Origin: Tetzosporium hominis
Lineage (GTDB): Bacteria > Bacillota > Bacilli > Bacillales_A > Planococcaceae
DNA: 64,000 nucleotides
Direction of reading: 5' to 3'
Assembly (NCBI RefSeq): GCF_002265435.1
Contig: NZ_NOKQ01000348.1
Location: forward strand, 41,242-105,241
Positions within the stretch are counted from its first letter, which is position 1, and each line of letters starts with the position of its first letter. Both the position numbers and the translations under genes were made by a program. A model generated the notes under the pieces. The model did not search any database and was not told where the DNA came from. It saw only the letters and a program-made list of their open reading frames with translations. Of the stretch, positions 26,765 through 35,136 are shown in pieces.

Positions 26765-26917
26765 AGGTACCCCTCCTTCATGACTAGTATTAGTATACCT
26801 GTCTTTCCCTCAATTGAGAATTGAAGGCTTTGTGAATTCGTTTGAATGTAGGAAATAATGAGAAAATTACAAGCAATCATGATATACTTAGGGAGACGAA
26901 ATGAAAGGGGAATCTTA

Positions 26918-28708
26918 ATGACAACTACTACATATCCACTCGTATGGGATTTAGACACATTCTTTCCAGGAGGCTCTGATTCACCACAACTAGCAGCGCA
27001 CCTGGAAAACGTGGAGCAGAAAATTGCTTCGTTTGAAGGGGTGGTAAGTGATATTCAGACACCACAATCCGTATCACAAGCATCCGCTATGAGAGAGACG
27101 ATCGAGCAATTAAAAGACATCGCTACAAATCTTTCTGAAGCTGGCGCTACAATCGGTTGTTTCTTAGCACAAGACACTACTGACAAAAAGGCAGCATTAC
27201 TTCAAGGGCAAGTTAGTAGCCTAGGAGCTCGTCTGAGCACTATTCTTTTAACGATTCAGCAAAAATGGAGTCAGACAGAAGATAGCGTATGGAACGAACT
27301 ACTTGCGTCAAAAGACTTACAGGAATTTGAATTTATTTTAAATGAATGGAAAGAAAAAGCCGAGAAAAAACTTTCACAAGAAGAAGAATCTCTAATCACA
27401 GCACTTGGTGTAGATGGGTACCAGGGCTGGGGACAACTTTATGATTTGTTGATTGCTGATATGAAAGTGACAGTAAATGTAGAAGGTGAAGAAAAGAAGC
27501 TCTCCATCGGTCAAGCGAGCAACTTATATTCCCACGCAAATCCAGAAGTTCGTAAGGCAACAAAAGATGCGTTAGAGCAAGCGTTCACGGAGAAAGAAGA
27601 GTTCTTTGCTAAAACGTTAAACCACTTAGCAGGTTACCGTTTAGCAGTTTATAAAAAGCGTGGCTGGAACGAAGTATTAGATGAGCCACTTTCAATCAAC
27701 CGTATGAGTGAAGAAACATTAGACGCAATGTGGGGAGCAATTTCAGATGGTAAAGAACCATTTGTTCGCTACTTAAACAAAAAAGCAGAACTACTTGGTA
27801 CAGAAAAGCTTCACTGGCATGACATGGATGCTCCGATTGGAGAATCTGCAAAGTCGATGGACTATCAAGAAGGCGCTGAGTTTATCTTGAAACATTTTAA
27901 AAAGTTTGGTCCAGAACTTGAAGCATTCTCTCGTCATGCGTTTGAAAATGGCTGGATTGAAGCAGAAGACCGCGATAACAAACGTCCTGGTGGATTCTGT
28001 ACAGGCATGCCGGTTTCTCAGGAGTCTCGAATCTTTATGACGTACTCAGGCTCCATGTCGAATGTATCCACTCTAGCTCATGAACTAGGACATGCATTCC
28101 ACTCGTACGCATTACGTCCTGTACATTGGTTAAACCGTCAGTATGCGATGGGTGTTGCAGAAACCGCTTCTACTTTTGCTGAGATGATTGTAGCAGATGC
28201 AGCTGTTGCAGAAGCCACATCTCAAGATGAGAAAGCCGCATTACTTGAAGATAAGATCCAGCGCAGTGTAGCTTTCTTTATGAACATCCATGCTCGTTTC
28301 TTATTTGAGACTCGCTTCTATGAAGAACGCAAAAAAGGTGTCGTCTCAAGTACACGCTTGAATGAATTGATGGCTGAAGCACAACAAGAAGCTTTTGGAG
28401 GTGCCCTTGCCGATACGCATCCACATTTCTGGGCGTCGAAACTTCATTTCTATATCACGGGTGTACCATTCTATAACTTCCCTTACACGTTCGGATACCT
28501 GTTCAGTCTTTCAATCTATGCGAAAGCAAAAGAGGAAGGAACTGCATTTGAAGAGAAATATATTGCACTTCTTCGTGACACGGCTATCATGTCAGTTGAA
28601 GATTTAGCGAAAAAGCATTTAAATGAAGATATCACGAAAAAAGATTTCTGGGCAAAAGGGATTGCTCTTTGCCATAAAGATGTAGAGGAATTCTTAAGCC
28701 TCGTGTAA
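26918..28708 (+). CDS. pepF: Oligoendopeptidase F (M3 family)
   Basis: The 596-residue zinc endopeptidase cuts short peptides in the cytoplasm. The metal motif LAHELGHAFHS has His388, Glu389 and His392. Other M3B features are the TYSGSMSNVSTLAHE lead-in, GVAETASTFAEM carrying the third ligand Glu, and the C-terminal HFYITGVPFYNFPYTFGYLF. AAAGGGG before ATG 26918 decides the start over the upstream in-frame ATG. Confidence 0.95.
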   Translation: MTTTTYPLVWDLDTFFPGGSDSPQLAAHLENVEQKIASFEGVVSDIQTPQSVSQASAMRETIEQLKDIATNLSEAGATIGCFLAQDTTDKKAALLQGQVSSLGARLSTILLTIQQKWSQTEDSVWNELLASKDLQEFEFILNEWKEKAEKKLSQEEESLITALGVDGYQGWGQLYDLLIADMKVTVNVEGEEKKLSIGQASNLYSHANPEVRKATKDALEQAFTEKEEFFAKTLNHLAGYRLAVYKKRGWNEVLDEPLSINRMSEETLDAMWGAISDGKEPFVRYLNKKAELLGTEKLHWHDMDAPIGESAKSMDYQEGAEFILKHFKKFGPELEAFSRHAFENGWIEAEDRDNKRPGGFCTGMPVSQESRIFMTYSGSMSNVSTLAHELGHAFHSYALRPVHWLNRQYAMGVAETASTFAEMIVADAAVAEATSQDEKAALLEDKIQRSVAFFMNIHARFLFETRFYEERKKGVVSSTRLNELMAEAQQEAFGGALADTHPHFWASKLHFYITGVPFYNFPYTFGYLFSLSIYAKAKEEGTAFEEKYIALLRDTAIMSVEDLAKKHLNEDITKKDFWAKGIALCHKDVEEFLSLV

Positions 28709-28717
28709 GTAGGGGGA

Positions 28718-29302
28718 ATGGACTTGATTCGATTAGAAGGCAAACGGTGTATTTGCAAGACATTTCAAATGGCCGATGCAGCCGCACTCGCGCAAGTAGT
28801 GAAGCACAACAAAGAATTCTGGGGACGTTTTGAACCCATTCATCGAGAATCTTATTACACAACAGTTGTGCAGAGGGAAAAAATCCGGGAATCGATCAAG
28901 TTGCTGAAAGAACAAAGAGAGTATAGTTTCGGAATTTATGACAAGCAAAGTTTTCAGCTTGTAGGGACGATTTCACTCTACAGTATCAAGCGTATGCCTT
29001 TTTTAAGCGGGATGATTGGGTATGCGGTAGATCAGCAGCAAATAGGGAAGGGCTTTGCGCAGGAAGCTATTGAGCTTGTCGCAGAATTTGCCTTTACCCA
29101 GCTGCAATTAAACCGATTAGAAGCCTACGTCTCGCCTTATAACGAACCTTCTGTTTATGTATTGAGGAAAACAGGGTTTTATGAAGAAGGGTATTTAAAT
29201 CAATTATTGTATATCAATGGCCAGTGGATGGACCATCTGCTCTTTGCACAGACCAAGTCTGACTACATGGCCCGTAAAACAAACAGAGACTCGTCACAAT
29301 GA
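28718..29302 (+). CDS. GNAT family N-acetyltransferase (RimJ-like)
   Basis: The 194-residue acetyltransferase has the GNAT acetyl-CoA loop QQIGKGFAQEAI and the RimJ/RimL-type NRLEAYVSPYNEPSVYVLRKTGFYEEGYL. It may acetylate a protein N-terminus or a small amine. GGGGG ends only 1 nt before ATG 28718 but 7 nt before TTG 28724, so the true start may be the TTG, giving MIRLEGKR. It sits 9 nt after pepF. Confidence 0.88.
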   Translation: MDLIRLEGKRCICKTFQMADAAALAQVVKHNKEFWGRFEPIHRESYYTTVVQREKIRESIKLLKEQREYSFGIYDKQSFQLVGTISLYSIKRMPFLSGMIGYAVDQQQIGKGFAQEAIELVAEFAFTQLQLNRLEAYVSPYNEPSVYVLRKTGFYEEGYLNQLLYINGQWMDHLLFAQTKSDYMARKTNRDSSQ

Positions 29303-29316
29303 CGAGTCTCTTTTTT
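29285..29316 (+). terminator. Terminator of the pepF-GNAT operon
   Basis: A 12-bp perfect stem (29285-29296 with 29300-29311) ends in T7. Confidence 0.85.
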
Positions 29317-29317
29317 A

Positions 29318-29881
29318 TTAGTCTTTTGTTCCGTCGTGAACAAGGTCCAGGCGACCTGTTGCTGGATCAATAATTAGTCCGTGTACCTTGATGGAAGATA
29401 AAACAAGTGGATGATTCTTAATCATGTTCACACTATGTAAAACACTATCCGCCACGTTATCAAATCCTTCTAACCATTCATGCACATCGACCCCTGAATG
29501 CGTAAGAGTGTCTACAGTCTTTGGATCTACACCACGTTCAATCATCGATGCGATCAAGGCATTTGGATCAATAGCAGCCATACCGCAGTCATGGTGACCA
29601 ATGACAAAGATTTCTTCTGCTTGAAACGCATAAACCGCAACAAGCAAACTTCGCATGATCCCACCAAACGGATGGTTGATAATAGCTCCCGCACTTTTAA
29701 CGATTTTTACATCCCCGTTTTGGATGTTCATTGATTTGGGAAGCAGCTCTACGAGACGCGTATCCATACAAGACAAAATGACCATTTTCTTATCGGGAAA
29801 CTTTGTAGTAGCAAATGGTTCGTATTCTTTATTACGAACGAAGCTTTCATTATACGCTAAAATTTCATGTAAATTAGACAT
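29318..29881 (-). CDS. ytiB: Beta-class carbonic anhydrase (YtiB type)
   Basis: The 187-residue enzyme hydrates CO2 to bicarbonate. The zinc ligands and catalytic dyad are in CMDTRL (Cys-x-Asp-x-Arg) and IGHHDCGM (His and Cys). Length and order match the small beta-CA of Bacillus YtiB type. The ribosome binding site AGAAGGGAG lies inside a hairpin directly before ATG 29881. Confidence 0.92.
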   Translation of the reverse strand: MSNLHEILAYNESFVRNKEYEPFATTKFPDKKMVILSCMDTRLVELLPKSMNIQNGDVKIVKSAGAIINHPFGGIMRSLLVAVYAFQAEEIFVIGHHDCGMAAIDPNALIASMIERGVDPKTVDTLTHSGVDVHEWLEGFDNVADSVLHSVNMIKNHPLVLSSIKVHGLIIDPATGRLDLVHDGTKD

Positions 29882-29930
29882 AAAAACACTCCCTTCTAGT
29901 AATCAGTTTACTAAAAGAAGAGAGTGTTTG
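29881..29930 (-). terminator. Hairpin ending mreBH and enclosing the ytiB ribosome binding site
   Basis: Minus-strand arms AAACACTCTCTTCT and AGAAGGGAGTGTTTTT fold into a long imperfect stem with a terminal T run. The 3' arm contains AGAAGGGAG, the Shine-Dalgarno of the carbonic anhydrase gene, with ATG just after the T run. Confidence 0.6.
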
Positions 29931-29935
29931 GCGAA

Positions 29936-30942
29936 TTATTTTGCTGCTTTAACTCGTTTAAATTTTGGCATGACCGTTTTACCTGTGCCGATAACAACAG
30001 CGTGAAGTGGTTCTGGAGCCAGATGTACAGGTACATCAATAACGGTGCTCAACCATTCGCTGATGTTTTTCAGTAACGCGCCGCCACCCGTTAATACGAC
30101 CCCGTGATCTACAATGTCACCAGACAATTCTGGTGGGCAGACTTCGAGCGTCGCACGAATAGTTCTAAAATCGTTTCTAGAGATTCCCGAAGAACTTCTT
30201 GGATTTCAACAGAAGATAACGTTACGGACTTGGGAAGACCGGTCACGACGTCTCGTCCTGTTACCGTAATCTGTTCCACTTCGTGTGGTACTAGACCGTG
30301 GCCAATCTCATGTTTGATTTCTTCCGCCGTAGGTTCTCCGATCAACACATTGTACTCTTTGCGGACATGCATGATGATAGCTTCGTTCATACTATCACCA
30401 GCAGCTTTTGTTGTGTTTGATGCTACAACACCACCAAATGAAATGATTCCCACTTCAGTAGTCCCACCACCGATATCGACAATCATACTTGCAACAGGTT
30501 CATGGACCGGTAGATCAGACCCTATTGCCGCCGCTACTGGCTCCTCAATCAAATAGACTTCTTTCGCACCACTCTGACGCGCAGCATCTTCGATAGCACG
30601 GCGTTCAACGGATGTTGCTCCAGAAGGTGTACAGATAGCTACAGTTGGCTTTCGTAAAGCAGTACCTAGTTTTTTGCTTGCTAGTTGCATGATAAGTTTC
30701 AATAACTCTGTTGTACGATCAAAATCAGCAATAACGCCTTCTTTTAAGGGACGAATGATTTCAATAGACTTTGGCGTCTTGCCGATCATTTTCTTCGCTT
30801 GGTGACCAAATGCGATGATTTGACCTGTATTTTTGTCGATTGCAACGACTGTAGGTTCGTTTAAGATGATTCCTTTTGTGTTTGAATAAACTAATGTATT
30901 GGCAGTTCCTAAATCAATTCCAATTTGAATGTTTTGAAACAT
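29936..30942 (-). pseudogene. mreBH: Actin-like shape protein MreBH, broken by a frameshift
   Basis: The N-terminal frame (30942 down to about 30160) begins [20 protein letters not shown], as MreBH does, and contains [12 protein letters not shown]. It then runs into LFVRRSKSA and stops at 30109. The expected continuation [20 protein letters not shown] is in the next frame and runs to 29936 through [10 protein letters not shown]. Inserting one A after GAACTA (plus-strand position about 30160-30161) restores a protein of about 335 residues. Either the gene is truly inactive or the base is a sequencing error. The protein normally guides cell-wall synthesis. Confidence 0.85.
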
Positions 30943-31154
30943 AGCGACATCCTCCTCTTTCTAAGACGTACTAAGTATATAAGAAGGAATAAGGGTTGGC
31001 ACTTGTTAATATCTGGTATGTTACAAAGGTTTTAAGGAAAATCAGGAGAATAGTTGGAGATAGTGGAAGAAATTTGAGAACAAGGGAGGGGGAATATACA
31101 AGATTGAAAATGAGGTGTTACCAAACTGTAAACAAAAAGTAAGGTCATGACAAC

Positions 31155-31184
31155 AAAAAAAGAGCTGAAAATTCAGCTCTTTTA
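31155..31184 (-). terminator. Terminator of the small membrane protein gene
   Basis: Arms AAAAGAGCTGAA and TTCAGCTCTTTT; on the minus strand the stem is followed by TTTTTTT. Confidence 0.8.
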
Positions 31185-31319
31185 GTAATGCTCTGGACGT
31201 GGATCGATTTTCTCAGCGTCATGAGAGTTCATCGCTGTATTGAAGTAATACATCATCACTGAACCAGCGATTCCCATGACAGTAAGAAAACCAAAAACCG
31301 TTGCTAAAAAGATACCCAT
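31182..31319 (-). CDS. Small single-pass membrane protein, 45 residues
   Basis: A minus-strand frame from ATG 31319 (AGAGGTG upstream) encodes a protein starting MGIFLATVFGFLTVMGIAGS. It has one membrane helix (about residues 3-25) and a polar tail ending IDPRPEHY. The gene ends at its own terminator. It resembles the small YtzI-type proteins of bacilli, but I cannot confirm the family. Confidence 0.65.
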   Translation of the reverse strand: MGIFLATVFGFLTVMGIAGSVMMYYFNTAMNSHDAEKIDPRPEHY

Positions 31320-31397
31320 GGTTTTTCACCTCTTCTGACATTCTACATGTAGTATACATGATTTCCATCGAAAAAGGTAGGTCACAAATGTGAACAG

Positions 31398-32630
31398 TTA
31401 GAATGCCCAGTTTCCACCGCGGAAGATCGGCTCACGTGTTCCGTCTTCTAAAATTCCATCAATAGACATATCAGCTGACCCAATCATAAAATCGACGTGT
31501 GTGATACTGTCATTCAAGCCGTGTTTTGCTAGCTCTTCCTGAGACATCGTCTTGCCACCTTCTAAACAGAAAGCATAAGCAGAACCAATTGCTAAGTGAT
31601 TCGATGCGTTTTCATCAAATAATGTATTGTAGAACAAGATATTTGAGTTCGAGATAGGGGAGTCATGTGGGACAAGAGCTACTTCACCTAAACGGTGCGA
31701 GCCTTCATCCGTATCCACTAGCTTTGTCAAAACGTCTTCTCCTTGCTCTGCTTCTACTTTCGTAATGCGTCCATTTTCAAACGTCAGTTTGAAGTTTTCG
31801 ATGATGTTGCCTCCATAACTTAATGGTTTAGTGCTTGATACATATCCATTTACGCCATCTTTGTGTGGTACAGTGAACACTTCTTCAGTCGGCATGTTAG
31901 CCATAAAGCTATCACCTTTTTCATTCGTACTGCTCGCGCCTGCCCATAGATGTCCTTTAGGTAACTCAATTGTTAAATCAGTTCCTGGAGCTGTGTAATG
32001 TAAGCTTGCGTATTTTTTGTCGTTTAAGTAATGTACTTTTTCATGCAATACATGGTCGTGATCTTCCCATGCTTTCACAGGATCTGCAAGATCTGCGCGT
32101 ACTGCTTTAAAAATAGCATCCCATAACATTTCGATTTGTTTTTCTTGTGGAGCATCTGGGAATACTTTTGCTGCCCACCCTGCTGACGGAGCCGCAATGA
32201 CTGTCCAGCTGATCTTATCTGACTGAACATACTGGCGGTATTTCGACAAGGCTTTACCAGCGGTTTTTTGGAACGTGGCAATACGAGTTGAATCGATGCC
32301 TTGCAGCAAGTCAGGGCTTTGAGAGACGATGTTCATGAAAGCAGCGCCTTTTTCTGCTAATTGTTCACGTTCCATCACTTTCCACTCAGGGAAGAAATCA
32401 AATGAATCTGCTGGTGCGTGCTCGTAGCGAATACGCGCCAATTGATCGTCAGTAATGTCGACGAAAACTTGTTTCGCCCCTGCTTCATAAGCTTTTTTTG
32501 TTACAGCGCGAGTAAATTCTAGTGTGTCCGTAGATGCTGCTACATATAAGTATTGACCTGGTTGAATATTAACTCCAATTTCTACAGCTAATTTAGCGTA
32601 GTTGTCTAGATTTTCTTGAAATGATGGCAT
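31398..32630 (-). CDS. ampS: M29 family aminopeptidase (AmpS type)
   Basis: The 410-residue metallo-aminopeptidase has EVALVPHDSPISNSN, YNTLFDENASNHLAIG and HVDFMIGSADMSIDG, the same metal-site blocks as the paralogue at 20962-22188. Length matches B. subtilis AmpS. AGGAGGAAC lies before ATG 32630. It is divergently transcribed from the pseudouridine operon, 170 nt away. Confidence 0.93.
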   Translation of the reverse strand: MPSFQENLDNYAKLAVEIGVNIQPGQYLYVAASTDTLEFTRAVTKKAYEAGAKQVFVDITDDQLARIRYEHAPADSFDFFPEWKVMEREQLAEKGAAFMNIVSQSPDLLQGIDSTRIATFQKTAGKALSKYRQYVQSDKISWTVIAAPSAGWAAKVFPDAPQEKQIEMLWDAIFKAVRADLADPVKAWEDHDHVLHEKVHYLNDKKYASLHYTAPGTDLTIELPKGHLWAGASSTNEKGDSFMANMPTEEVFTVPHKDGVNGYVSSTKPLSYGGNIIENFKLTFENGRITKVEAEQGEDVLTKLVDTDEGSHRLGEVALVPHDSPISNSNILFYNTLFDENASNHLAIGSAYAFCLEGGKTMSQEELAKHGLNDSITHVDFMIGSADMSIDGILEDGTREPIFRGGNWAF

Positions 32631-32739
32631 AGTAGTTCCTCCTTTAGTCTTTACCTATTTAGAATAGCAGGAATAGTGAGAAGGTTGCAATCACAATAAT
32701 TTAATTTAATTAAACATTGAATAGAATTTCAACTAACAC

Positions 32740-32768
32740 TTGCATTAATTTAAACAATAGTTTATATT
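32740..32768 (+). promoter_or_regulatory. Promoter of psuK-psuG
   Basis: TTGCAT (32740-32745) and TATATT (32763-32768) are 17 bp apart in an AT-rich stretch, just upstream of the psuK ribosome binding site. Confidence 0.65.
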
Positions 32769-32786
32769 TTAAACATAAGTTTAAAA
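32751..32786 (+). promoter_or_regulatory. Two tandem dyads, probable PsuK operator
   Basis: TAAAC-N4-GTTTA occurs at 32751-32764 and again at 32770-32783, centres 19 bp apart. The second dyad extends to TTTTAAAC-N4-GTTTAAAA (32767-32786). They overlap the promoter spacer, -10 and probable transcription start. Confidence 0.6.
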
Positions 32787-32800
32787 AGGGTGGTGAAAAA

Positions 32801-33892
32801 ATGCTAACAGAAAAAGAACATCAGCTCCTCGAATTAATCAAAAGAAATCCCTATGCAAGTCAACAAGAATTAGCAGAACAGCTTCAATTATCAAGGCCTT
32901 CTATAGCAAATTTAATATCTGGTTTAACGAAAGCTGGAGTTATTAAAGGTAGAGCATATGTACTGGCCGAATCAAGGCCGGTTGTTGTCTTTGGTGGAAT
33001 GAATATTGACCGCAAGATGGTCGTTAAGCAAGATTTGGTGTTTCAGACGTCCAATCCTGTCACTAGCTATCAAACGGCAGGGGGGGTGGCTCGAAACATT
33101 GCCGAAAATCTTGGGCGACTTGGACATGACGTAAAACTAATGAGTGCCGCTGGGTATGACTTAGAATATGAATTTATATTTGATAAGACTCATGAGTGGG
33201 TAGATATGAACCATTGTCTCCGCAGTGATCAAGAGCGAACGGGTGCCTACACCGCAATTTTAGATCATGAAGGTGAGATGCAACTCGCTCTAGCAGATAT
33301 GGAGATCTACCGATTACTCGATGCCGAGTGGGTGATGAGTCAAGAGAAGGTATTCCGGGCGGCAGGTCTTGTCATTATCGATTTGAATATAGCCCAACAA
33401 GCGGTTGCAGCTATCCTTCAACAGTGCAGTCGTTTCTCAGTGCCAGTAGCTATTGTACCTGTATCTGCACCCAAGATGAAAAATCTTCCTGAAGGAACAG
33501 TGCAAGCGGATTGGATCTTCTGTAACAAAGGAGAGGCAGAACTTGTAACGGGTATCACGTTTACAACGAATGAAAATCGTATTGCAGCCCATCAAGCCTT
33601 ACGTGATAAAGGCTTCCTTCATACAGTCATTACAGAAGGAGAGAAAGGCTTCTCGTACTTAGAGCAAGGGAAATTGCACTGGATGGAAGCGTTACAGCCG
33701 AGGGAAGTAAAAGATGTGACGGGTGCGGGAGATTCATTTGTCGCTGCTACTCTGCATAAATGGATGGAGACGCAAGACATCCACGCCGCACTTGAGGCTG
33801 GGCGCATGAATGCTACTAAGACACTTGAATCACCTTTTACAGTTAGACCAGAACTCTCAGCCACACAACTACAAAATGAACTGGAGGAATAA
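32801..33892 (+). CDS. psuK: Pseudouridine kinase with N-terminal winged helix (PfkB family)
   Basis: The 363-residue protein joins a DNA-binding winged helix (residues about 1-57: [19 protein letters not shown], then [14 protein letters not shown]) to a ribokinase/PfkB sugar kinase. The kinase signatures are [23 protein letters not shown] and the anion-hole [14 protein letters not shown]. With psuG 2 nt downstream it should phosphorylate pseudouridine. AAGGGTGGTG before ATG 32801 decides the start. The fused helix-turn-helix suggests the enzyme regulates its own operon. Confidence 0.88.
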   Translation: MLTEKEHQLLELIKRNPYASQQELAEQLQLSRPSIANLISGLTKAGVIKGRAYVLAESRPVVVFGGMNIDRKMVVKQDLVFQTSNPVTSYQTAGGVARNIAENLGRLGHDVKLMSAAGYDLEYEFIFDKTHEWVDMNHCLRSDQERTGAYTAILDHEGEMQLALADMEIYRLLDAEWVMSQEKVFRAAGLVIIDLNIAQQAVAAILQQCSRFSVPVAIVPVSAPKMKNLPEGTVQADWIFCNKGEAELVTGITFTTNENRIAAHQALRDKGFLHTVITEGEKGFSYLEQGKLHWMEALQPREVKDVTGAGDSFVAATLHKWMETQDIHAALEAGRMNATKTLESPFTVRPELSATQLQNELEE

Positions 33893-33894
33893 CA

Positions 33895-34806
33895 ATGAAA
33901 CATTTATTAGATTACACAGTCGAGGTACAACAAGCATTAGAACAGGGGCTACCTGTTGTAGCATTAGAATCAACAATCATCTCACACGGAATGCCGTACC
34001 CAGAAAACGTTCAAATGGCAAAAGAAGTGGAGCAAGTTATTCGTGAAAATGGAGCTGTTCCAGCTACTATCGCACTAATGGATGGTCGTATTAAAATCGG
34101 TCTTACTGATGAGGACTTAGAATTGTTAGCAACAAGTAAAAACGTTCGTAAAACATCTCGTCGTGATTTAGCCTATGTGCTTTCTTCTAAAGAAATTGGC
34201 GCAACAACAGTTGCTACAACAATGATCTGTGCAGAGCTTGCAGGCATTGCTGTCTTCGTAACTGGTGGTATTGGAGGAGTTCACCGTGGTGCAGAAACAA
34301 CAATGGATATCTCTGCTGACCTAGAAGAGTTGTCTCAAACAAATGTAGCCGTAATTTGTGCGGGTGCAAAGTCTATCCTCGACATCGGGTTGACTCTTGA
34401 ATATTTAGAAACAAAAGGAGTACCAGTAGTAGGCTATGGAACCGATGCGTTCCCAGCATTCTATTCTGCAACAAGCCAGTTTGCATCGAACTTCCGTGTA
34501 GATACTCCTCAAGAAGTAGCGGATATGTTACACGTGAAATGGGAGATGGGACTGCAAGGAGGAGCTGTTATTGCAAATCCTATTCCAGATGAATCCTCTC
34601 TAGAAGAAGCAGAAATTACAGCGATCATTGAAGATGCACTCCGACAAGCTGAAGAGCAAGGGGTAAAAGGAAAAGACGTGACTCCATTCCTTCTTGGTAA
34701 AGTAAAAGAATTAACTGATGGGAAATCTCTAGAAGCTAATATTGCTCTAGTAATGAACAATGCTCGTGTAGGGGCAGCAATTGCAAAAGCTTACGCAGCT
34801 AAATAA
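33895..34806 (+). CDS. psuG: Pseudouridine-5'-phosphate glycosidase
   Basis: The 303-residue enzyme cleaves pseudouridine 5'-phosphate into uracil and ribose 5-phosphate. Family blocks are [44 protein letters not shown] and [20 protein letters not shown] overlaps the end of psuK. Together psuK and psuG recycle pseudouridine from degraded RNA. Confidence 0.95.
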   Translation: MKHLLDYTVEVQQALEQGLPVVALESTIISHGMPYPENVQMAKEVEQVIRENGAVPATIALMDGRIKIGLTDEDLELLATSKNVRKTSRRDLAYVLSSKEIGATTVATTMICAELAGIAVFVTGGIGGVHRGAETTMDISADLEELSQTNVAVICAGAKSILDIGLTLEYLETKGVPVVGYGTDAFPAFYSATSQFASNFRVDTPQEVADMLHVKWEMGLQGGAVIANPIPDESSLEEAEITAIIEDALRQAEEQGVKGKDVTPFLLGKVKELTDGKSLEANIALVMNNARVGAAIAKAYAAK

Positions 34807-34811
34807 TTCCT

Positions 34812-34852
34812 AATAAAAACACGGTTCCTCTTTTGAGAAACCGTGTTTTTTA
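34812..34852. terminator. Bidirectional terminator
   Basis: AAAAACACGGTT (34815-34826) pairs with its complement ending in a T run (34839-34851), between psuG and the convergent small gene. Confidence 0.85.
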
Positions 34853-35071
34853 CTTGCGCAAATTACCAAGCTCTGATGCAATAGCTTGCATCTCACTAGG
34901 ACTGAACGAATCTCGTTTTGAAACCATTTCATAGAGATAACAAAGATCTTCATATGCAGAAGCTGTAAAATCTTCAGCTTTCATAGCATCTACGTTGACC
35001 ATTCGTAATTTATCTTTAATTGCATTGATCATGAACGTGACATTTTCTTTCGATGGTTGATTGAGGTCCAT
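34850..35071 (-). CDS. yfkK: DUF1128 (UPF0435, YfkK-like) protein
   Basis: The 73-residue helical protein matches UPF0435/DUF1128: KENVTFMINAIKDKLRMVNV, and YEDLCYLYEMVSKRDSFSPS. B. subtilis YfkK is nearly the same length. AAGGCGG upstream supports ATG 35071. Function is unknown. Confidence 0.88.
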   Translation of the reverse strand: MDLNQPSKENVTFMINAIKDKLRMVNVDAMKAEDFTASAYEDLCYLYEMVSKRDSFSPSEMQAIASELGNLRK

Positions 35072-35136
35072 ACTCGTACCGCCTTTCTCATTCATCCATC
35101 TATCATTTCATGCTCAATCCTGGTTGTCAATAGAGA

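Noticed and set aside
31020..31155. Purine-rich gap between mreBH and the small membrane protein gene
   Set aside because: I found no open frame with a ribosome binding site, no stable stem and no convincing operator here.
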